Below, one piece after another: positions 16,972-26,445 of a stretch of 64,000 bases of DNA. The stretch's first letter is position 1. Every line of letters begins with the position of its first letter. Source of the DNA: Azospirillum thermophilum (GTDB lineage: Bacteria > Pseudomonadota > Alphaproteobacteria > Azospirillales > Azospirillaceae); assembly GCF_003130795.1 (NCBI RefSeq), contig NZ_CP029353.1:1317501-1381500 (forward strand), read 5' to 3'. The position numbers and the translations under genes are program-made. The notes under the pieces were generated by a model, which worked only from the letters and a program-made list of their open reading frames with translations, ran no database searches and was not told where the DNA came from.

Positions 16972-17808
16972 TCAGCCCGTCTCCGCCGGTGCCTTGACGC
17001 CGAAACAGTGCTCCGGACCGGGGAAGCGGCGGCTGCGCACCTCGTCCGCATAGGTCGCGACCGCCTGGCCGACAGTCTCGGCGAGGTTAGCGTAGCGCTT
17101 GACGAATTTCGGCTTGAACTCGCCGAACAGGCCCAGCAGGTCGTCGCTGACCAGAACCTGCCCGTCGCAGGCGGGAGAACCGCCGATGCCGATGGTGGGG
17201 ATGGCGACGTCCTGCGTGATCTGCCGGGCGAGCGGCTCCATCGTGCCTTCGATGACCAGGGAGAAGGCACCGGCCTCGGCGATGGCGCAGGCGTCGGCGC
17301 GAATCCGCTCGGCCGACGCCGTGTCCCGGCCCACCGCCTTGTAGCCGCCGAGCGCGTTCACCGACTGCGGCAGCAGTCCGACATGGCCCATGACGGGCAC
17401 GCCGCGGCTGGTGAGGAAGGCGACCGTCTCCGCCATCTCCAACCCGCCTTCCAGCTTCACCGCCTGGGCGCCGGTCTCCGCCATCACGCGGGCCGCGTTG
17501 CGGTAGGCCGTCTGCGGGCTCTCCTGATAGCTGCCGAAGGGCAGGTCGACCACCACGCAGGCCGTGGACGAGCCGCGCACCACGGCGCCGCCATGGGCGA
17601 TCATCAGGTCGAGCGTGACCGGCAGCGTGCTGTCGAAGCCGTAGATCACCATTCCCAGCGAATCGCCGACCAGCAGCAGATCGACATGCGGGTCGAGCAG
17701 GCGCGCCATCGGCGCCGTATAGGCGGTCAGGCAGACGATGGGCTCGCCACCCTTGCGGGCACGCAGGCTGGGGACAGAGGTGCGGGTGATCGCCTTGGAC
17801 GCGCTCAT
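16972..17808 (-). CDS. panB: Ketopantoate hydroxymethyltransferase
   Basis: 278 residues. Adds a hydroxymethyl group from methylene-tetrahydrofolate to 2-ketoisovalerate, the first step of pantothenate and CoA synthesis. Family segments: [42 protein letters not shown] and [15 protein letters not shown]. Start at 17808 matches the family ([12 protein letters not shown]); the frame to 17886 adds unrelated residues. panC is not adjacent. Confidence 0.97.
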   Translation of the reverse strand: MSASKAITRTSVPSLRARKGGEPIVCLTAYTAPMARLLDPHVDLLLVGDSLGMVIYGFDSTLPVTLDLMIAHGGAVVRGSSTACVVVDLPFGSYQESPQTAYRNAARVMAETGAQAVKLEGGLEMAETVAFLTSRGVPVMGHVGLLPQSVNALGGYKAVGRDTASAERIRADACAIAEAGAFSLVIEGTMEPLARQITQDVAIPTIGIGGSPACDGQVLVSDDLLGLFGEFKPKFVKRYANLAETVGQAVATYADEVRSRRFPGPEHCFGVKAPAETG

Positions 17809-17898
17809 GGGGTCGGCCTTTCGCTGGGTCGACGCGCAGATACACCAAAACCGCCCGCGCGAAACATCACGGGGCGGTCGGTGCAAGACACAAAGGGG

Positions 17899-17950
17899 TC
17901 TCTGGCGCTTTGCGGGCGCCTCAACTCTGCCGGCGCGGGTGCGCCAGAGA
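17899..17950 (-). terminator. Inverted repeat after rpsU, possible terminator
   Basis: TCTCTGGCGC (17899-17908) and GCGCCAGAGA (17941-17950) form a perfect ten-pair stem around a GC-rich loop, directly after the rpsU stop. The minus-strand tail is only CCCCTTTG, so termination may be weak. Confidence 0.5.
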
Positions 17951-17951
17951 A

Positions 17952-18155
17952 TTAATAGCCCTCACGCTCCATGCGCTTGCGCAGCAGCTTGCGGGTGCGA
18001 CGCACCGCCTCGGCCTTCTCGCGCGCACGCTTCTCCGAGGGCTTCTCGTAGTTCCGGCGCAGCTTCATTTCGCGGAAGATACCCTCGCGCTGCATCTTCT
18101 TCTTGAGCGCGCGGAGGGCCTGATCGACGTTGTTGTCTCGGACCAGAACTTGCAC
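17952..18155 (-). CDS. rpsU: 30S ribosomal protein S21
   Basis: 67 residues, highly basic. Core: [19 protein letters not shown], then [17 protein letters not shown]21 sits near the 3' end of 16S rRNA and aids initiation. The start is GTG at 18155, with AGGGTG nine bases upstream; the family begins right at QVLV. The longer frame to 18254 is non-homologous. Confidence 0.95.
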   Translation of the reverse strand: MQVLVRDNNVDQALRALKKKMQREGIFREMKLRRNYEKPSEKRAREKAEAVRRTRKLLRKRMEREGY

Positions 18156-18370
18156 GTTAACCGTCACCCTTTCTAAAGAGCCGTGTCGCTTTTCAGCAAC
18201 GAACGGGCATGCGCATGCGGGCGCACCCCCTTGTGTGGGAGCAGTGTGTATCACGCTCCTTCACGCTTGTGAAGGGGGGAGTGCCGTGCGAAATGGCCGC
18301 AAGACGGCAAGAAGGAGGGAAATGGAGCGAAATGATTGCCGGCCTACCCTCCCGTCCCAGATAATAGGGC

Positions 18371-18910
18371 ATGGCACTCCTCAAGATCGCCCGCATGGGA
18401 CATCCGGTGCTGCGCACCGTCGCGTCACCCGTTTCCGACCCGACCGCCCCGGCCATCCGCCGGCTGGCGGAGGATATGATTGAGACGATGCTGGACGCCC
18501 CCGGAGTCGGACTTGCCGCTCCCCAGGTCCACGAGTCGAAGCGGATCATCGTCTTCCGGGTTCCGGCGGACCGCTCCGGCGGCGAGTCGGTCGGCATCAC
18601 CGTTCTGATCAATCCGGTGATCGAGCCGCTGGGCGACGGGATGGAACTGGGGCCGGAAGGCTGCCTGTCGATTCCCGGCCTGCGTGGCATGGTCCCGCGC
18701 TGGAGCCGCATCCGCTACCGCGGCTACGGCCTCGACGGCGAGTTGGTCGAGCGGGAGGCGGACGGGTTCCACGCCCGCGTCGTGCAGCACGAGACGGATC
18801 ATCTGGACGGGGTTCTCTACCTGGACCGCATGACGGATCTGAGGCTGCTGGCCTTCACCGAGGAACTGCATTACATCGCCGATGCCCTGCGCCAGCAGGA
18901 GCAGGGCTGA
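18371..18910 (+). CDS. def: Peptide deformylase
   Basis: 179 residues. Removes the formyl group from nascent N-terminal methionine. The three motifs are present: GVGLAAPQ (about 45-52), EGCLS with metal ligand Cys98, and HETDH with His140, Glu141 and His144. Not next to fmt here; the neighbour is coq9, 21 bp downstream. Confidence 0.96.
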   Translation: MALLKIARMGHPVLRTVASPVSDPTAPAIRRLAEDMIETMLDAPGVGLAAPQVHESKRIIVFRVPADRSGGESVGITVLINPVIEPLGDGMELGPEGCLSIPGLRGMVPRWSRIRYRGYGLDGELVEREADGFHARVVQHETDHLDGVLYLDRMTDLRLLAFTEELHYIADALRQQEQG

Positions 18911-18931
18911 CCGGAAGGAGACGAGGTTCCC

Positions 18932-19642
18932 ATGCCCGCCATCAACCCAACCATCGACGACCTGCGCGACGAGATCCTGCTGTCGACCCTGCCGAACGTC
19001 GTGTTCGACGGCTGGACCATGCAGGCCCTGCGGGACGGGGCCACCATGGCCGGCCATGACGGCACGGCCGTCTACCGCGCCTTCCCCGGCGGGATCCCTG
19101 ATCTGGTGGAGCATTTCGTCGACTGGACGAACCGCCGGATGCTGGCGGCGCTGGAGGCCCACCCGCTGGAGGAGATGAAGGTCCGCGACAAGATCGCGCT
19201 GGCCGTCCGCACGCATTTCCAGGTGCTGGAGCCCCACCGTGAGGCGAAGCGCCGGCTGATGGCGTGGCTGGCCCTGCCGCAGAACGTCGGGCTGGGGATG
19301 CGGCTGCTGTACCGCACGGTGGATGCCATGTGGTTCGCCGCCGGCGACACCTCCACCGACTACAACCACTATACCAAGCGGGCCCTGCTGTCGGCCGTGG
19401 TCAGTTCCTCCACCTTCTACTGGCTGGACGACCAGTCGGAGGAACATGTTGAGACCTGGGCGTTCATCGACCGCCGCCTTGCCGACGTGATGACCATCGG
19501 CCGGGCCACCGCCTCTTTCGGCAAGGTGGGAACCCTGCTGTCGCACCTGCCGAATCCGGTCCGCTTCGCCCGGCAGCTTCGCCAGCGCACGACCGCGGCC
19601 CAGGCCGACAACGCGACCGTCCACATGGCCGAGAACATCTGA
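18932..19642 (+). CDS. coq9: COQ9-family ubiquinone biosynthesis protein
   Basis: 236 residues. COQ9 proteins have a TetR-like fold, bind lipids, and assist the COQ7 hydroxylation step of ubiquinone synthesis. Family hallmarks: LEPHREAKRRLMAWLALPQN, RTVDAMWFAAGDTSTDYN and FYWLDDQSEEHVETWAFIDR. Start follows a GGAAGGAGA site. Probably co-transcribed with def. Confidence 0.93.
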   Translation: MPAINPTIDDLRDEILLSTLPNVVFDGWTMQALRDGATMAGHDGTAVYRAFPGGIPDLVEHFVDWTNRRMLAALEAHPLEEMKVRDKIALAVRTHFQVLEPHREAKRRLMAWLALPQNVGLGMRLLYRTVDAMWFAAGDTSTDYNHYTKRALLSAVVSSSTFYWLDDQSEEHVETWAFIDRRLADVMTIGRATASFGKVGTLLSHLPNPVRFARQLRQRTTAAQADNATVHMAENI

Positions 19643-19663
19643 AGGGCTGAGGAAATCTGAAGA

Positions 19664-20062
19664 TCAGGACCCGGCGCCGGCCTTCCGGCGCCGTCCGGCC
19701 GAAGCGGGCGGCTTCTTCGCCCGCGCCCGCAACGCCGCCTCCAAGGCCGGTCTCGCCCAGGCCAGCATCTCCTCCGGATCGTCGAAGACGCTGTCGGGCG
19801 GCGTGTGGTAGGGCATGACCATCGGCCGGGGATCCGGCCGGTCCGCGAAGGGGCGGAAGGGCTGGAGCCCCAGCGATTCGTAAGCCGGCCGGTTGGTTTC
19901 GTCAGTTCGGAAGAACAGCGTGTCGAAGGCCACCAGGGCGAAGGGTACCCCGTCGCAGGAAATGCCGTAACCGCCGAACATGCGCCGGGCCCGGACATCG
20001 CCGAGCCGGGCTAGCGATTCGCAGATCATCGCGACGAACTCGTTCGACGCGACGGCGGCCAT
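19664..20062 (-). CDS. TfoX/Sxy N-terminal domain protein
   Basis: 132 residues. TfoX_N domain (RRMFGGYGISCDGVPFALV, LFFRTDETNRPAYE, MPYHTPPDSVFDDPEEML) followed by a basic tail. TfoX/Sxy is a competence regulator in gammaproteobacteria, but single-domain versions are common in alphaproteobacteria without proven function. It starts 6 bp after the sspB stop, so the two are probably one transcript. Confidence 0.88.
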   Translation of the reverse strand: MAAVASNEFVAMICESLARLGDVRARRMFGGYGISCDGVPFALVAFDTLFFRTDETNRPAYESLGLQPFRPFADRPDPRPMVMPYHTPPDSVFDDPEEMLAWARPALEAALRARAKKPPASAGRRRKAGAGS

Positions 20063-20068
20063 GGTAGC

Positions 20069-20584
20069 TTACTTCTTGCGGAAAGCGTCGAGCGCAACGA
20101 CCTCGCCGCGTTTCGGCTCCTCGGCCGGACCGGCGGACTTGTCGTCGGATTTCTCCCCCTTCTCGGCACCCTTGTCCGCGCTGCCGGCGCGGGAGGGCAG
20201 GGGGGCGACCTCGGCCGATTCTGCCGGGATCATCGGCTGGAACTGCAGGGCGAAGTTCACCGACGGATCGGCGAAGGTGCTGATGGCGGCGAAGGGTATC
20301 ACCAGCCGCTCATGCACGTTGTTGAAGCTCAGCGTCACCTCGAACCGGTCGTCGTGCACCTCCAGCCCGTAATACTGGAACTGCAGGACGATGGTCATCT
20401 CGTTCGGGTACTGGGCCGAGAGATAATCCGGGATGGAGACGCCCGGATAGCCGGTGCGGAAGGTGAGGTAGAAGTGATGGTTGCCGGGCAATCCCCGTTC
20501 CGCCACCTGGGTCAGTGCCTCGCGGACGACACCGCGAAGGGCGGATTCGACCATCAGGTCGTAGCGGAGCTGCTCTCTCGACAT
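20069..20584 (-). CDS. sspB: SspB-type ClpXP adaptor for ssrA-tagged proteins
   Basis: 171 residues. Binds the ssrA tag and delivers tagged proteins to ClpXP. The N-terminal domain (about 1-115) has the alphaproteobacterial pattern LPGNHHFYLTFRTGYPGV and LQFQYYGLEVHDDRFEVTLSF. A charged flexible linker leads to the C-terminal ClpX-binding peptide GEVVALDAFRKK. ATG 20584 is the family start. The tmRNA gene that makes the tag lies immediately upstream on the same strand. Confidence 0.95.
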   Translation of the reverse strand: MSREQLRYDLMVESALRGVVREALTQVAERGLPGNHHFYLTFRTGYPGVSIPDYLSAQYPNEMTIVLQFQYYGLEVHDDRFEVTLSFNNVHERLVIPFAAISTFADPSVNFALQFQPMIPAESAEVAPLPSRAGSADKGAEKGEKSDDKSAGPAEEPKRGEVVALDAFRKK

Positions 20585-20634
20585 AATCACGCGGGTCCTC
20601 GGAGCGCACCGGGTCAGGCGCAGGCTGGTAAGGT

Positions 20635-20953
20635 GTGGGCCTTCTGTTGCTAGGCGGCCCACGGCCCCACCCTTGGGCGCTAACCCGCGGGGATTAGGTT
20701 TAGGCTACCAGCCGCCGTTAGGCAGCGAGGCGAGCCTGAGCAACGTTGTCGTTGGCAACTATTGCAACGGCCCGATAACGGCGGAACCATGCCGGGCGAA
20801 GACCATGCCTTTACTACGCGTGTCGATCCTATTTCGCCCCCAACGATCCCGGTCAACGAAGCCGGTTTACGATTGGTGGAGGCGCCGGGTACCGCCCCCG
20901 GGTCCACAACGCTTATTCCGCAAGGCGTTTATCGCCATAGTCGGCGAACCGAC
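20635..20953 (-). ncRNA. ssrA: Transfer-messenger RNA, circularly permuted two-piece form
   Basis: Minus strand, in permuted order. The acceptor piece (about 20953-20874) ends GCGCCTCCACCA with encoded CCA. After a spacer of about 32 nt, the coding piece starts at 20841 with GGGGGCGAAATAGGATCGAC. Its GGGGGCG pairs with CGCCTCC of the acceptor piece, keeping the G3-U70 pair read by alanyl-tRNA synthetase. The tag frame at 20756-20718 reads ANDNVAQARLAA then TAA. A nine-pair helix (20776-20784 with 20712-20720) closes the tag region. The T-loop GGCGGTA is not canonical. The 5' and 3' limits are approximate; the 3' edge is placed at a hairpin (20662-20635). Confidence 0.93.
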
Positions 20954-20959
20954 GATGCC

Positions 20960-20987
20960 AATATAGGCATTCGCGCCGGGCATGCAA
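20960..20987 (-). promoter_or_regulatory. Candidate tmRNA promoter
   Basis: TTGCAT (20987-20982), 16-base spacer, TATATT (20965-20960) on the minus strand. This would start transcription near 20953, about 80 nt before the acceptor-piece 3' end, a fitting size. Confidence 0.55.
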
Positions 20988-21050
20988 AGGGGATTGAGAG
21001 GGGTGGGGCCAGCCCGTTAGAGTGCCGCCCGACAGAACCCCGGAGCTACC

Positions 21051-21989
21051 ATGCCGATCACGCCCGAGCAGCGCGACGAAATCGATCGCCTGCGCGCCGC
21101 CACCTACACCACCCGCCGCGCGACCGTTCCGGCGCTGGAGGAGATCCTCTACCAGCCGATCGAGGTGCTCGATCACGGATTCGTGCGAGTCGTCGACTAC
21201 ATGGGCGACGACTCGGCCGTGGTCCAGGCCGCCCGCGTGTCCTATGGCAAGGGTACGAAGAAGGTCTCGGAGGATGCCGGGCTCATCAAGTACCTGATGC
21301 GCCACCGCCACTCGACCCCGTTCGAGATGTGCGAGATCAAGTTCCACGTCAAGCTTCCGATCTTCGTGGCACGCCAGTGGATCCGCCACCGTACGGCCAA
21401 CGTGAACGAGTACTCCGCCCGCTACTCGATCCTCGACCGCGAGTTCTACGTCCCGGCGCCGGAGAACCTGGGCGCCCAGGCCGTCGTCAATCGCCAGGGG
21501 CGCGGCGACCTGCTGGAGGGCGAGGAGGCGGCCGGCGTCCTCAAGCTGCTGCGCGACGATGCCGAGCAGGTCTACGGCCACTATGAGGAGATGCTGAACC
21601 ACCGGGAGGACGGCACCCAGATCGACCCGTCCCGCCAGGGGCTGGCGCGCGAGCTGGCGCGGATGAACCTGACGCTGAACTACTACACCCAGTGGTACTG
21701 GAAGGTGGACCTGCACAACCTGCTCCACTTCCTCAGCCTGCGGGCGGACACCCATGCCCAGTACGAGATCCGCGTCTATGCGGAGGCCATGCTGGACGTC
21801 GTCCGCCGCTGGGTGCCCGCGGTGTTCGAGGCCTTCAGCGAGTACCGCCTGGGTGGCACCAGCCTGTCCAGGACCGGTATGGAGGTGGTCAAGCGTCTGC
21901 TGGCCGGCGAACCGGTGACGCAGGAGACGAGCGGCCTGTCCAAGCGCGAATGGCGCGAGTTGATGGACCAGCTCGGCCGGGCCGAGTAA
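21051..21989 (+). CDS. thyX: Flavin-dependent thymidylate synthase
   Basis: 312 residues. Makes dTMP from dUMP using methylene-tetrahydrofolate and FADH2. The ThyX signature [14 protein letters not shown] starts at Arg112. The C-terminal [17 protein letters not shown] segment is also typical. Divergent from the tmRNA. Followed 35 bp later by the glycosyltransferase gene. Confidence 0.96.
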   Translation: MPITPEQRDEIDRLRAATYTTRRATVPALEEILYQPIEVLDHGFVRVVDYMGDDSAVVQAARVSYGKGTKKVSEDAGLIKYLMRHRHSTPFEMCEIKFHVKLPIFVARQWIRHRTANVNEYSARYSILDREFYVPAPENLGAQAVVNRQGRGDLLEGEEAAGVLKLLRDDAEQVYGHYEEMLNHREDGTQIDPSRQGLARELARMNLTLNYYTQWYWKVDLHNLLHFLSLRADTHAQYEIRVYAEAMLDVVRRWVPAVFEAFSEYRLGGTSLSRTGMEVVKRLLAGEPVTQETSGLSKREWRELMDQLGRAE

Positions 21990-22024
21990 GTCCGGCAGAC
22001 CTGCCGCTCGAAGAAGGGGACCGC

Positions 22025-23920
22025 ATGACGCCGCAAGAGGCCGAAGCACTTCACCGCCGAGGCCTGGTTGCGGCGCAGGCGGGGCGCCTGGACGAGGCGC
22101 TGGATCTGATCGCCCGCTCCATCGCCGCCTGCCCGACCGAGGCGCCCTGGTGGGCCAACTACGGGCTGGTGATGGAAAGCGCCGGCGATGCCGTCGGCGC
22201 GGCACAGGCCTACGCCGGGGCGCTGAATCTCGACGGCGGACTGGCCCTGGCGCTCGAAGGACTGCTGGTGGTTGCCGATCGGCTGCGCAGCGCAGGCCGG
22301 GCCGACGTGGCGGAGTCCTGCTACCGCCGCGCCATCGTCCTGGCGCCGCAGTCGGCGGCGGCGCTTGCCAACGGCGGCGTACTGCTCCGGGCCCAGGGCC
22401 GGCGGGAAGAGGCGGCGACGCTCTACCGCCGTGCCGGGCGACTCGACTCTGCCAACTGGGTGCATCCCTACAACCTCGGCAATGCACTCGCCGAACTGAA
22501 CCGCCTGGACGAGGCCGATTCGGCCTACCGGGAGGCGCTGGACCGCGACCCTGCCCGGGCCGAGGTGATGGCGAATCGGGCAACGAGGGTCCTTGCCCTG
22601 CAGGGACGCATCGCCGAGGCCATCGCGGCGCTGGAGCAGGCGCTGCGAGGTCACCCCGACGCCGATCCGCTGCACAGCGCGCTGCTCTACCTGATGCAGT
22701 TCGACCCGGCGCGATCGATGGAGCAGATCGCAAAAGCCCATGCCGACTGGGGCGCCCGCTATCCGGATCGTCCGGCCGCTTCCGCGCCGGCTCCGGCGCC
22801 GCGGCTGAAGATCGGCTATGTCTCCCCCGATTTCCGCGCCCATCCCGTCGGCTATTTCCTGGAGCCGGTGCTGGCGGCCCATGACCGCGCGGCCGTGGAA
22901 ATCACCTGCTATGCCAATACCGCCAACCCCGACTGGAAGACGCAGCGCCTGCAAGGGCTGGCCGACCGCTGGGTGTGGACCGCGGGGATGGATGATGAGG
23001 CGTTGAGCCGCCGGATTCGGGAGGACGGCATCCACATCCTGGTCGATCTGGCCGGGCATACCTTCGGCAACCGGCTCGGGGTCTTCGCCCGGCGGCCGGC
23101 GCCGGTCCAGGCCACCTGGGCCGGCTATGTCGGCACGACCGGCCTGCCGGCAATGGACTATCTGATCTCCGACTCCCGGCAGAGCCCTGAGGGTGCGGAC
23201 GGCTGGGCGATCGAGGGGATCGTGCGCATGCCGGACGCCTATGTCCCCTGGGGACCGCCGGACGATGCCCCGGATGTCGCTCCGCTGCCGATGCTGGAGC
23301 GCGGATTTCCGACCTTCGGCAGCTTCAACGCCCTGCCGAAGCTGAACGCGGAGGTCGCGGCGCTGTGGGGGCGGGTCCTGGCCGCGGTGCCGGGATCGCG
23401 GCTGTTGCTCCGCACGCCGGGATTGGACGATCCGGCGCAGCAGGTCCGGACCCTCGCCCTCTTCGAGTCGGCCGGGGCCGACCCCGGACGGCTGGACGTC
23501 CGGGGCGGCGCGCCGCACCGGGAGTTTCTCGCCGGCTATGGCGAGATCGACGTGGCGCTGGATCCATTTCCCTATTCCGGCGGCCTGACCACGCTGGAGG
23601 CACTGTGGATGGGCGTGCCGGTGGTGACGCTGGGTGGCGACCGCTTCTGCGCGCGTCATTCCGTCACGCACCTGACCTCCGCCCGGCTGGCGCCGCTGGC
23701 GGTCGAGGGGCCGGACGCCTATGTCGCCATGGCCGCCGCGCTGGTCTCGGACCCGGCGTCGCTTTCGGCGCTGCGGGGTACGATGCGGGACCGGCTGCGG
23801 TCGTCGCCGGCACTGGACGGCGTGCGCTTCACGCGGGCGCTGGAGGCGGCCTATGGCGTGATGTGGCAACGCTTCGCGGCCGGCGCCGGCCGGGCCTCCT
23901 TCTCGCTCAGCTTCGATTGA
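22025..23920 (+). CDS. TPR protein with SPINDLY-type O-GlcNAc transferase domain
   Basis: 631 residues. Tetratricopeptide repeats fill about residues 1-265. The C-terminal half is the glycosyltransferase family 41 (SPINDLY/OGT) domain: IGYVSPDFRAHPVGYFLEPV, LVDLAGHTFGNRLGVFARRPAPVQ, then ALDPFPYSGGLTTLEALWMGVPVVTL. Such proteins transfer a sugar from a nucleotide sugar to Ser/Thr of proteins; the bacterial target is unknown. ATG 22025 follows GAAGGGG; the upstream frame overlaps thyX and is unrelated. A second gene of this family is at 60872-62853. Confidence 0.92.
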   Translation: MTPQEAEALHRRGLVAAQAGRLDEALDLIARSIAACPTEAPWWANYGLVMESAGDAVGAAQAYAGALNLDGGLALALEGLLVVADRLRSAGRADVAESCYRRAIVLAPQSAAALANGGVLLRAQGRREEAATLYRRAGRLDSANWVHPYNLGNALAELNRLDEADSAYREALDRDPARAEVMANRATRVLALQGRIAEAIAALEQALRGHPDADPLHSALLYLMQFDPARSMEQIAKAHADWGARYPDRPAASAPAPAPRLKIGYVSPDFRAHPVGYFLEPVLAAHDRAAVEITCYANTANPDWKTQRLQGLADRWVWTAGMDDEALSRRIREDGIHILVDLAGHTFGNRLGVFARRPAPVQATWAGYVGTTGLPAMDYLISDSRQSPEGADGWAIEGIVRMPDAYVPWGPPDDAPDVAPLPMLERGFPTFGSFNALPKLNAEVAALWGRVLAAVPGSRLLLRTPGLDDPAQQVRTLALFESAGADPGRLDVRGGAPHREFLAGYGEIDVALDPFPYSGGLTTLEALWMGVPVVTLGGDRFCARHSVTHLTSARLAPLAVEGPDAYVAMAAALVSDPASLSALRGTMRDRLRSSPALDGVRFTRALEAAYGVMWQRFAAGAGRASFSLSFD

Positions 23921-24317
23921 GCGGAGGGGCTTCGGCGGCCTCCTCCGGCTCGTCATCGTGGGCGCCGGTGCTCCACATGATGCCGAGGATCAGGCCCTTG
24001 AAGCGCGGCAGCAGGATCAGGGTCAGAACGAGGGCCAGCAACGGCCAGACCGCCATATGCAGCCACATAGGCCATTCCCAGGTCTGCTCGACATGCAGCA
24101 GGGCCGGAATGACGATATGGCCGACCACCAGGATGGTCAGCCAGGGCGGGGCGTCATCGGCGCGCAGGTGGCCATAGGGCTCGCCGCAGACAGCGCAGCG
24201 GTCCACCGGCTTCAGGTAGTTGCGCAGCAGCTTCCCCAGCCCGCAGTGGGGGCACCGGCCCATGAGGCCGCGCATCGCGGCGGTGAATTTGGAGGGTGTC
24301 TCCGCCACGGGGGCCAT
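23907..24317 (-). CDS. DUF983 zinc-ribbon membrane protein
   Basis: 136 residues. A zinc-ribbon of two CxxC pairs (GRCPHCGLG and CAVCGEPYG) is followed by two membrane helices (about 58-78 and 83-105), as in DUF983. ATG 24317 has GGAAGGAA upstream; the frame to 24356 would use a TTG. Its end overlaps the convergent glycosyltransferase by 14 bp. Confidence 0.88.
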   Translation of the reverse strand: MAPVAETPSKFTAAMRGLMGRCPHCGLGKLLRNYLKPVDRCAVCGEPYGHLRADDAPPWLTILVVGHIVIPALLHVEQTWEWPMWLHMAVWPLLALVLTLILLPRFKGLILGIMWSTGAHDDEPEEAAEAPPLNRS

Positions 24318-24398
24318 GCCGATTCCTTCCGCCGGTTTCCGTTGGTGTGCCCACAATATAGGCGGTCAAGCGATCCGCACCACCCCGCTTCCGTACCG

Positions 24399-24510
24399 CC
24401 CGGCATATTCGCCGGGAGGGGTGCAGGGCTGCGGCACGCCGAGCCTCGTTGACGAGGACCATCCCGGCGGTCTACGGGAGGGGTAACGACCGGACAGGAA
24501 GGGGAATGCC
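24399..24510 (+). promoter_or_regulatory. Structured leader before the ABC transporter, unassigned
   Basis: Two clean hairpins, CCCGGC-ATATTC-GCCGGG (24399-24416) and CCTCG-TTGA-CGAGG, plus two copies of GGGAGGGGT (after each of two GC-rich segments). It does not match a riboswitch class I can recall. It may be a leader RNA or only GC-rich spacer. Confidence 0.25.
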
Positions 24511-25491
24511 ATGCCGATCACGCGTCTGATGTGCGCCGCGCTTGCCGTTGCGGCCTTCGCCGCTCCCATGGCTCCGGCGGCTTATGCGCAGAGCCAGAGC
24601 AAGACGGTAGCGATCACCGCGATCGTCGAGCATCCGTCGCTGGACGCCATCCGTGCGGGAGTGATCGAGTCGCTGAAGGCGGCCGGCTGGACCCCCGGCC
24701 AGAACCTGAAGGTCGAGTTCCAGAGCGCCCAGGGCAACCCCGCCACCGCCGCGCAGATCGCCCGCCAGTTCGCCGGCTCCAAGCCCGATCTCATCGTTCC
24801 CATCACCACCCCATCGGCGCAGACCGTCGCGGCGGCGACCAAGGACATCCCGGTGGTCTTCGCCGCGGTGACCGATCCGGTCGGCGCGCAACTCGTCAAG
24901 TCGATGGACAAGCCGGGCGCCAACATCACCGGCGTGTCCGACATGGCTCCGGTCGCCGAGCATGTCGCCCTGATCCGCGAGATCGTGCCGGCCGTCAAGC
25001 GCATCGGCGTGCTCTACAACCCCGGCGAGGCGAACTCGGTAGCGCTGGTGAGCAAGCTGAAGGAAGAGGCCGGCAAGGCCGGACTCGCCGTCGTCGAGGC
25101 CACCGCCACCAAGTCCGCCGACGCGCAGGCCGCCGCCCGCGGTCTGGTCGGCAAGGTCGAGGCCGTCTACGTGCCGCTGGACAACACCGTCGTCTCGGCG
25201 CTGGAAAGCGTGATCGCGGTCGGTCAGCAGTCGAAGCTTCCGGTCTTCTCCGCCGACACCGACAGCGTCGGCCGCGGCACGGTCGCCTCCATCGGCTTCG
25301 ACTACACCCAGGTCGGCCGGCAGGCCGGCGATCTCGCCGCCCGCGTCCTGAAGGGGGAGAAGCCGGGGGACATGCCGGCCGTCCTCGCCAAGGGCACCGA
25401 CCTGTACGTCAACCCCAAGGCCGCCGCGGCCCAGGGCGTTACCCTGCCGGACGCGGTGGTGAAGCGGGCGACCAAGGTGGTCGGCCAGTAA
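24511..25491 (+). CDS. ABC transporter substrate-binding protein (TrpX-like, PF04392-type)
   Basis: 326 residues. A Sec signal peptide ends near PAAYAQ (about residue 26). The two-lobed periplasmic fold shows AITAIVEHPSLDAIRAGV, DLIVPITTPSAQTV, VTDPVGAQLV, RIGVLYNPGEANSV and LPVFSADTDSV. Firmicute members (TrpX) bind tryptophan or related aromatic compounds; the ligand here is not known. First of a three-gene binding protein, permease, ATPase set. Confidence 0.9.
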   Translation: MPITRLMCAALAVAAFAAPMAPAAYAQSQSKTVAITAIVEHPSLDAIRAGVIESLKAAGWTPGQNLKVEFQSAQGNPATAAQIARQFAGSKPDLIVPITTPSAQTVAAATKDIPVVFAAVTDPVGAQLVKSMDKPGANITGVSDMAPVAEHVALIREIVPAVKRIGVLYNPGEANSVALVSKLKEEAGKAGLAVVEATATKSADAQAAARGLVGKVEAVYVPLDNTVVSALESVIAVGQQSKLPVFSADTDSVGRGTVASIGFDYTQVGRQAGDLAARVLKGEKPGDMPAVLAKGTDLYVNPKAAAAQGVTLPDAVVKRATKVVGQ

Positions 25492-25560
25492 CGGGGCCGG
25501 GGCGCTCGGGCAACCGGGCAGGGAAGGGGCAGGCGGCAAGGCCTGGGGTGTCTGCAGTTC

Positions 25561-26445
25561 ATGAGTGAGATCGCCTTTTTCGGCGCCATAGAGATCGGAC
25601 TGGTCTACGCGCTGGTCGCCCTTGGCGTGTACCTGTCGTTCCGGGTGCTCGACTTCCCCGACCTGACGGTCGACGGCAGTTTCCCGCTGGGGGCTGCCGT
25701 CGCCGCGGCCCTGCTGGTGGCCGGAGCCAATCCCTGGCTCGCCAGCTTCGCCGCCGCGCTGGCCGGTGCCGCTGCCGGCCTGGTGACGGCGACGCTGAAC
25801 GTGCGGTTCCGCATCCTGCATCTGCTGGCGAGCATCCTGACGATGATCGCCCTCTTCTCCGTCAACCTGCGGGTGATGGGGCGACCGAACGTGGCGCTTC
25901 TGACGCAGGAGACGGTGCTGACTCCCTTCTACGGGTTGGGACTGCCCGACCATCTGGTGCGGCCGCTGGTGGTCCTGGTCATCGTGGTGGCGGTGGTCCT
26001 GCTGCTGGCGCGGTTCCTGGCGAGCGAGTTCGGGCTCGCCATGCGGGCGACCGGGGCGAACGCCCGGATGGCGCGGGCGCAGGGGGTCGACACCGACGCC
26101 CACATCTATGCCGGCATGGCGCTGTCCAACGGGCTGTGCGGTCTGGCCGGCGCGCTGTTCGCCCAGACCAACGGCTTCGCCGACGTCACCACCGGGCTTG
26201 GCACCATCGTCGTCGGGCTGGCGGCGGTCATCGTCGGGGAGACGGTGCTGCCGGCCCGCATGCTGGTGCTGGCCCTGATCGGCTGCGTCGTCGGGTCGAT
26301 CCTCTACCGGCTGGCGGTGCAGGTCGCCCTGTCGGCCGACGCCATCGGGCTGCAGGCCTCCGACCTCAACCTCGTGACGGCCGTGCTGGTGGCGGTGGCG
26401 CTGATCCTGCCGCGGCTGAAGGCCGCCGCGGGAGGGGCCCGATGA
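25561..26445 (+). CDS. ABC transporter permease
   Basis: 294 residues, eight or nine membrane helices, of the branched-chain amino acid-like permease type (FPDLTVDGSFPLGAAVAA, AMRATGANARMARAQGVD). It pairs with the binding protein upstream, and its stop overlaps the ATPase start by ATGA. Confidence 0.9.
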   Translation: MSEIAFFGAIEIGLVYALVALGVYLSFRVLDFPDLTVDGSFPLGAAVAAALLVAGANPWLASFAAALAGAAAGLVTATLNVRFRILHLLASILTMIALFSVNLRVMGRPNVALLTQETVLTPFYGLGLPDHLVRPLVVLVIVVAVVLLLARFLASEFGLAMRATGANARMARAQGVDTDAHIYAGMALSNGLCGLAGALFAQTNGFADVTTGLGTIVVGLAAVIVGETVLPARMLVLALIGCVVGSILYRLAVQVALSADAIGLQASDLNLVTAVLVAVALILPRLKAAAGGAR

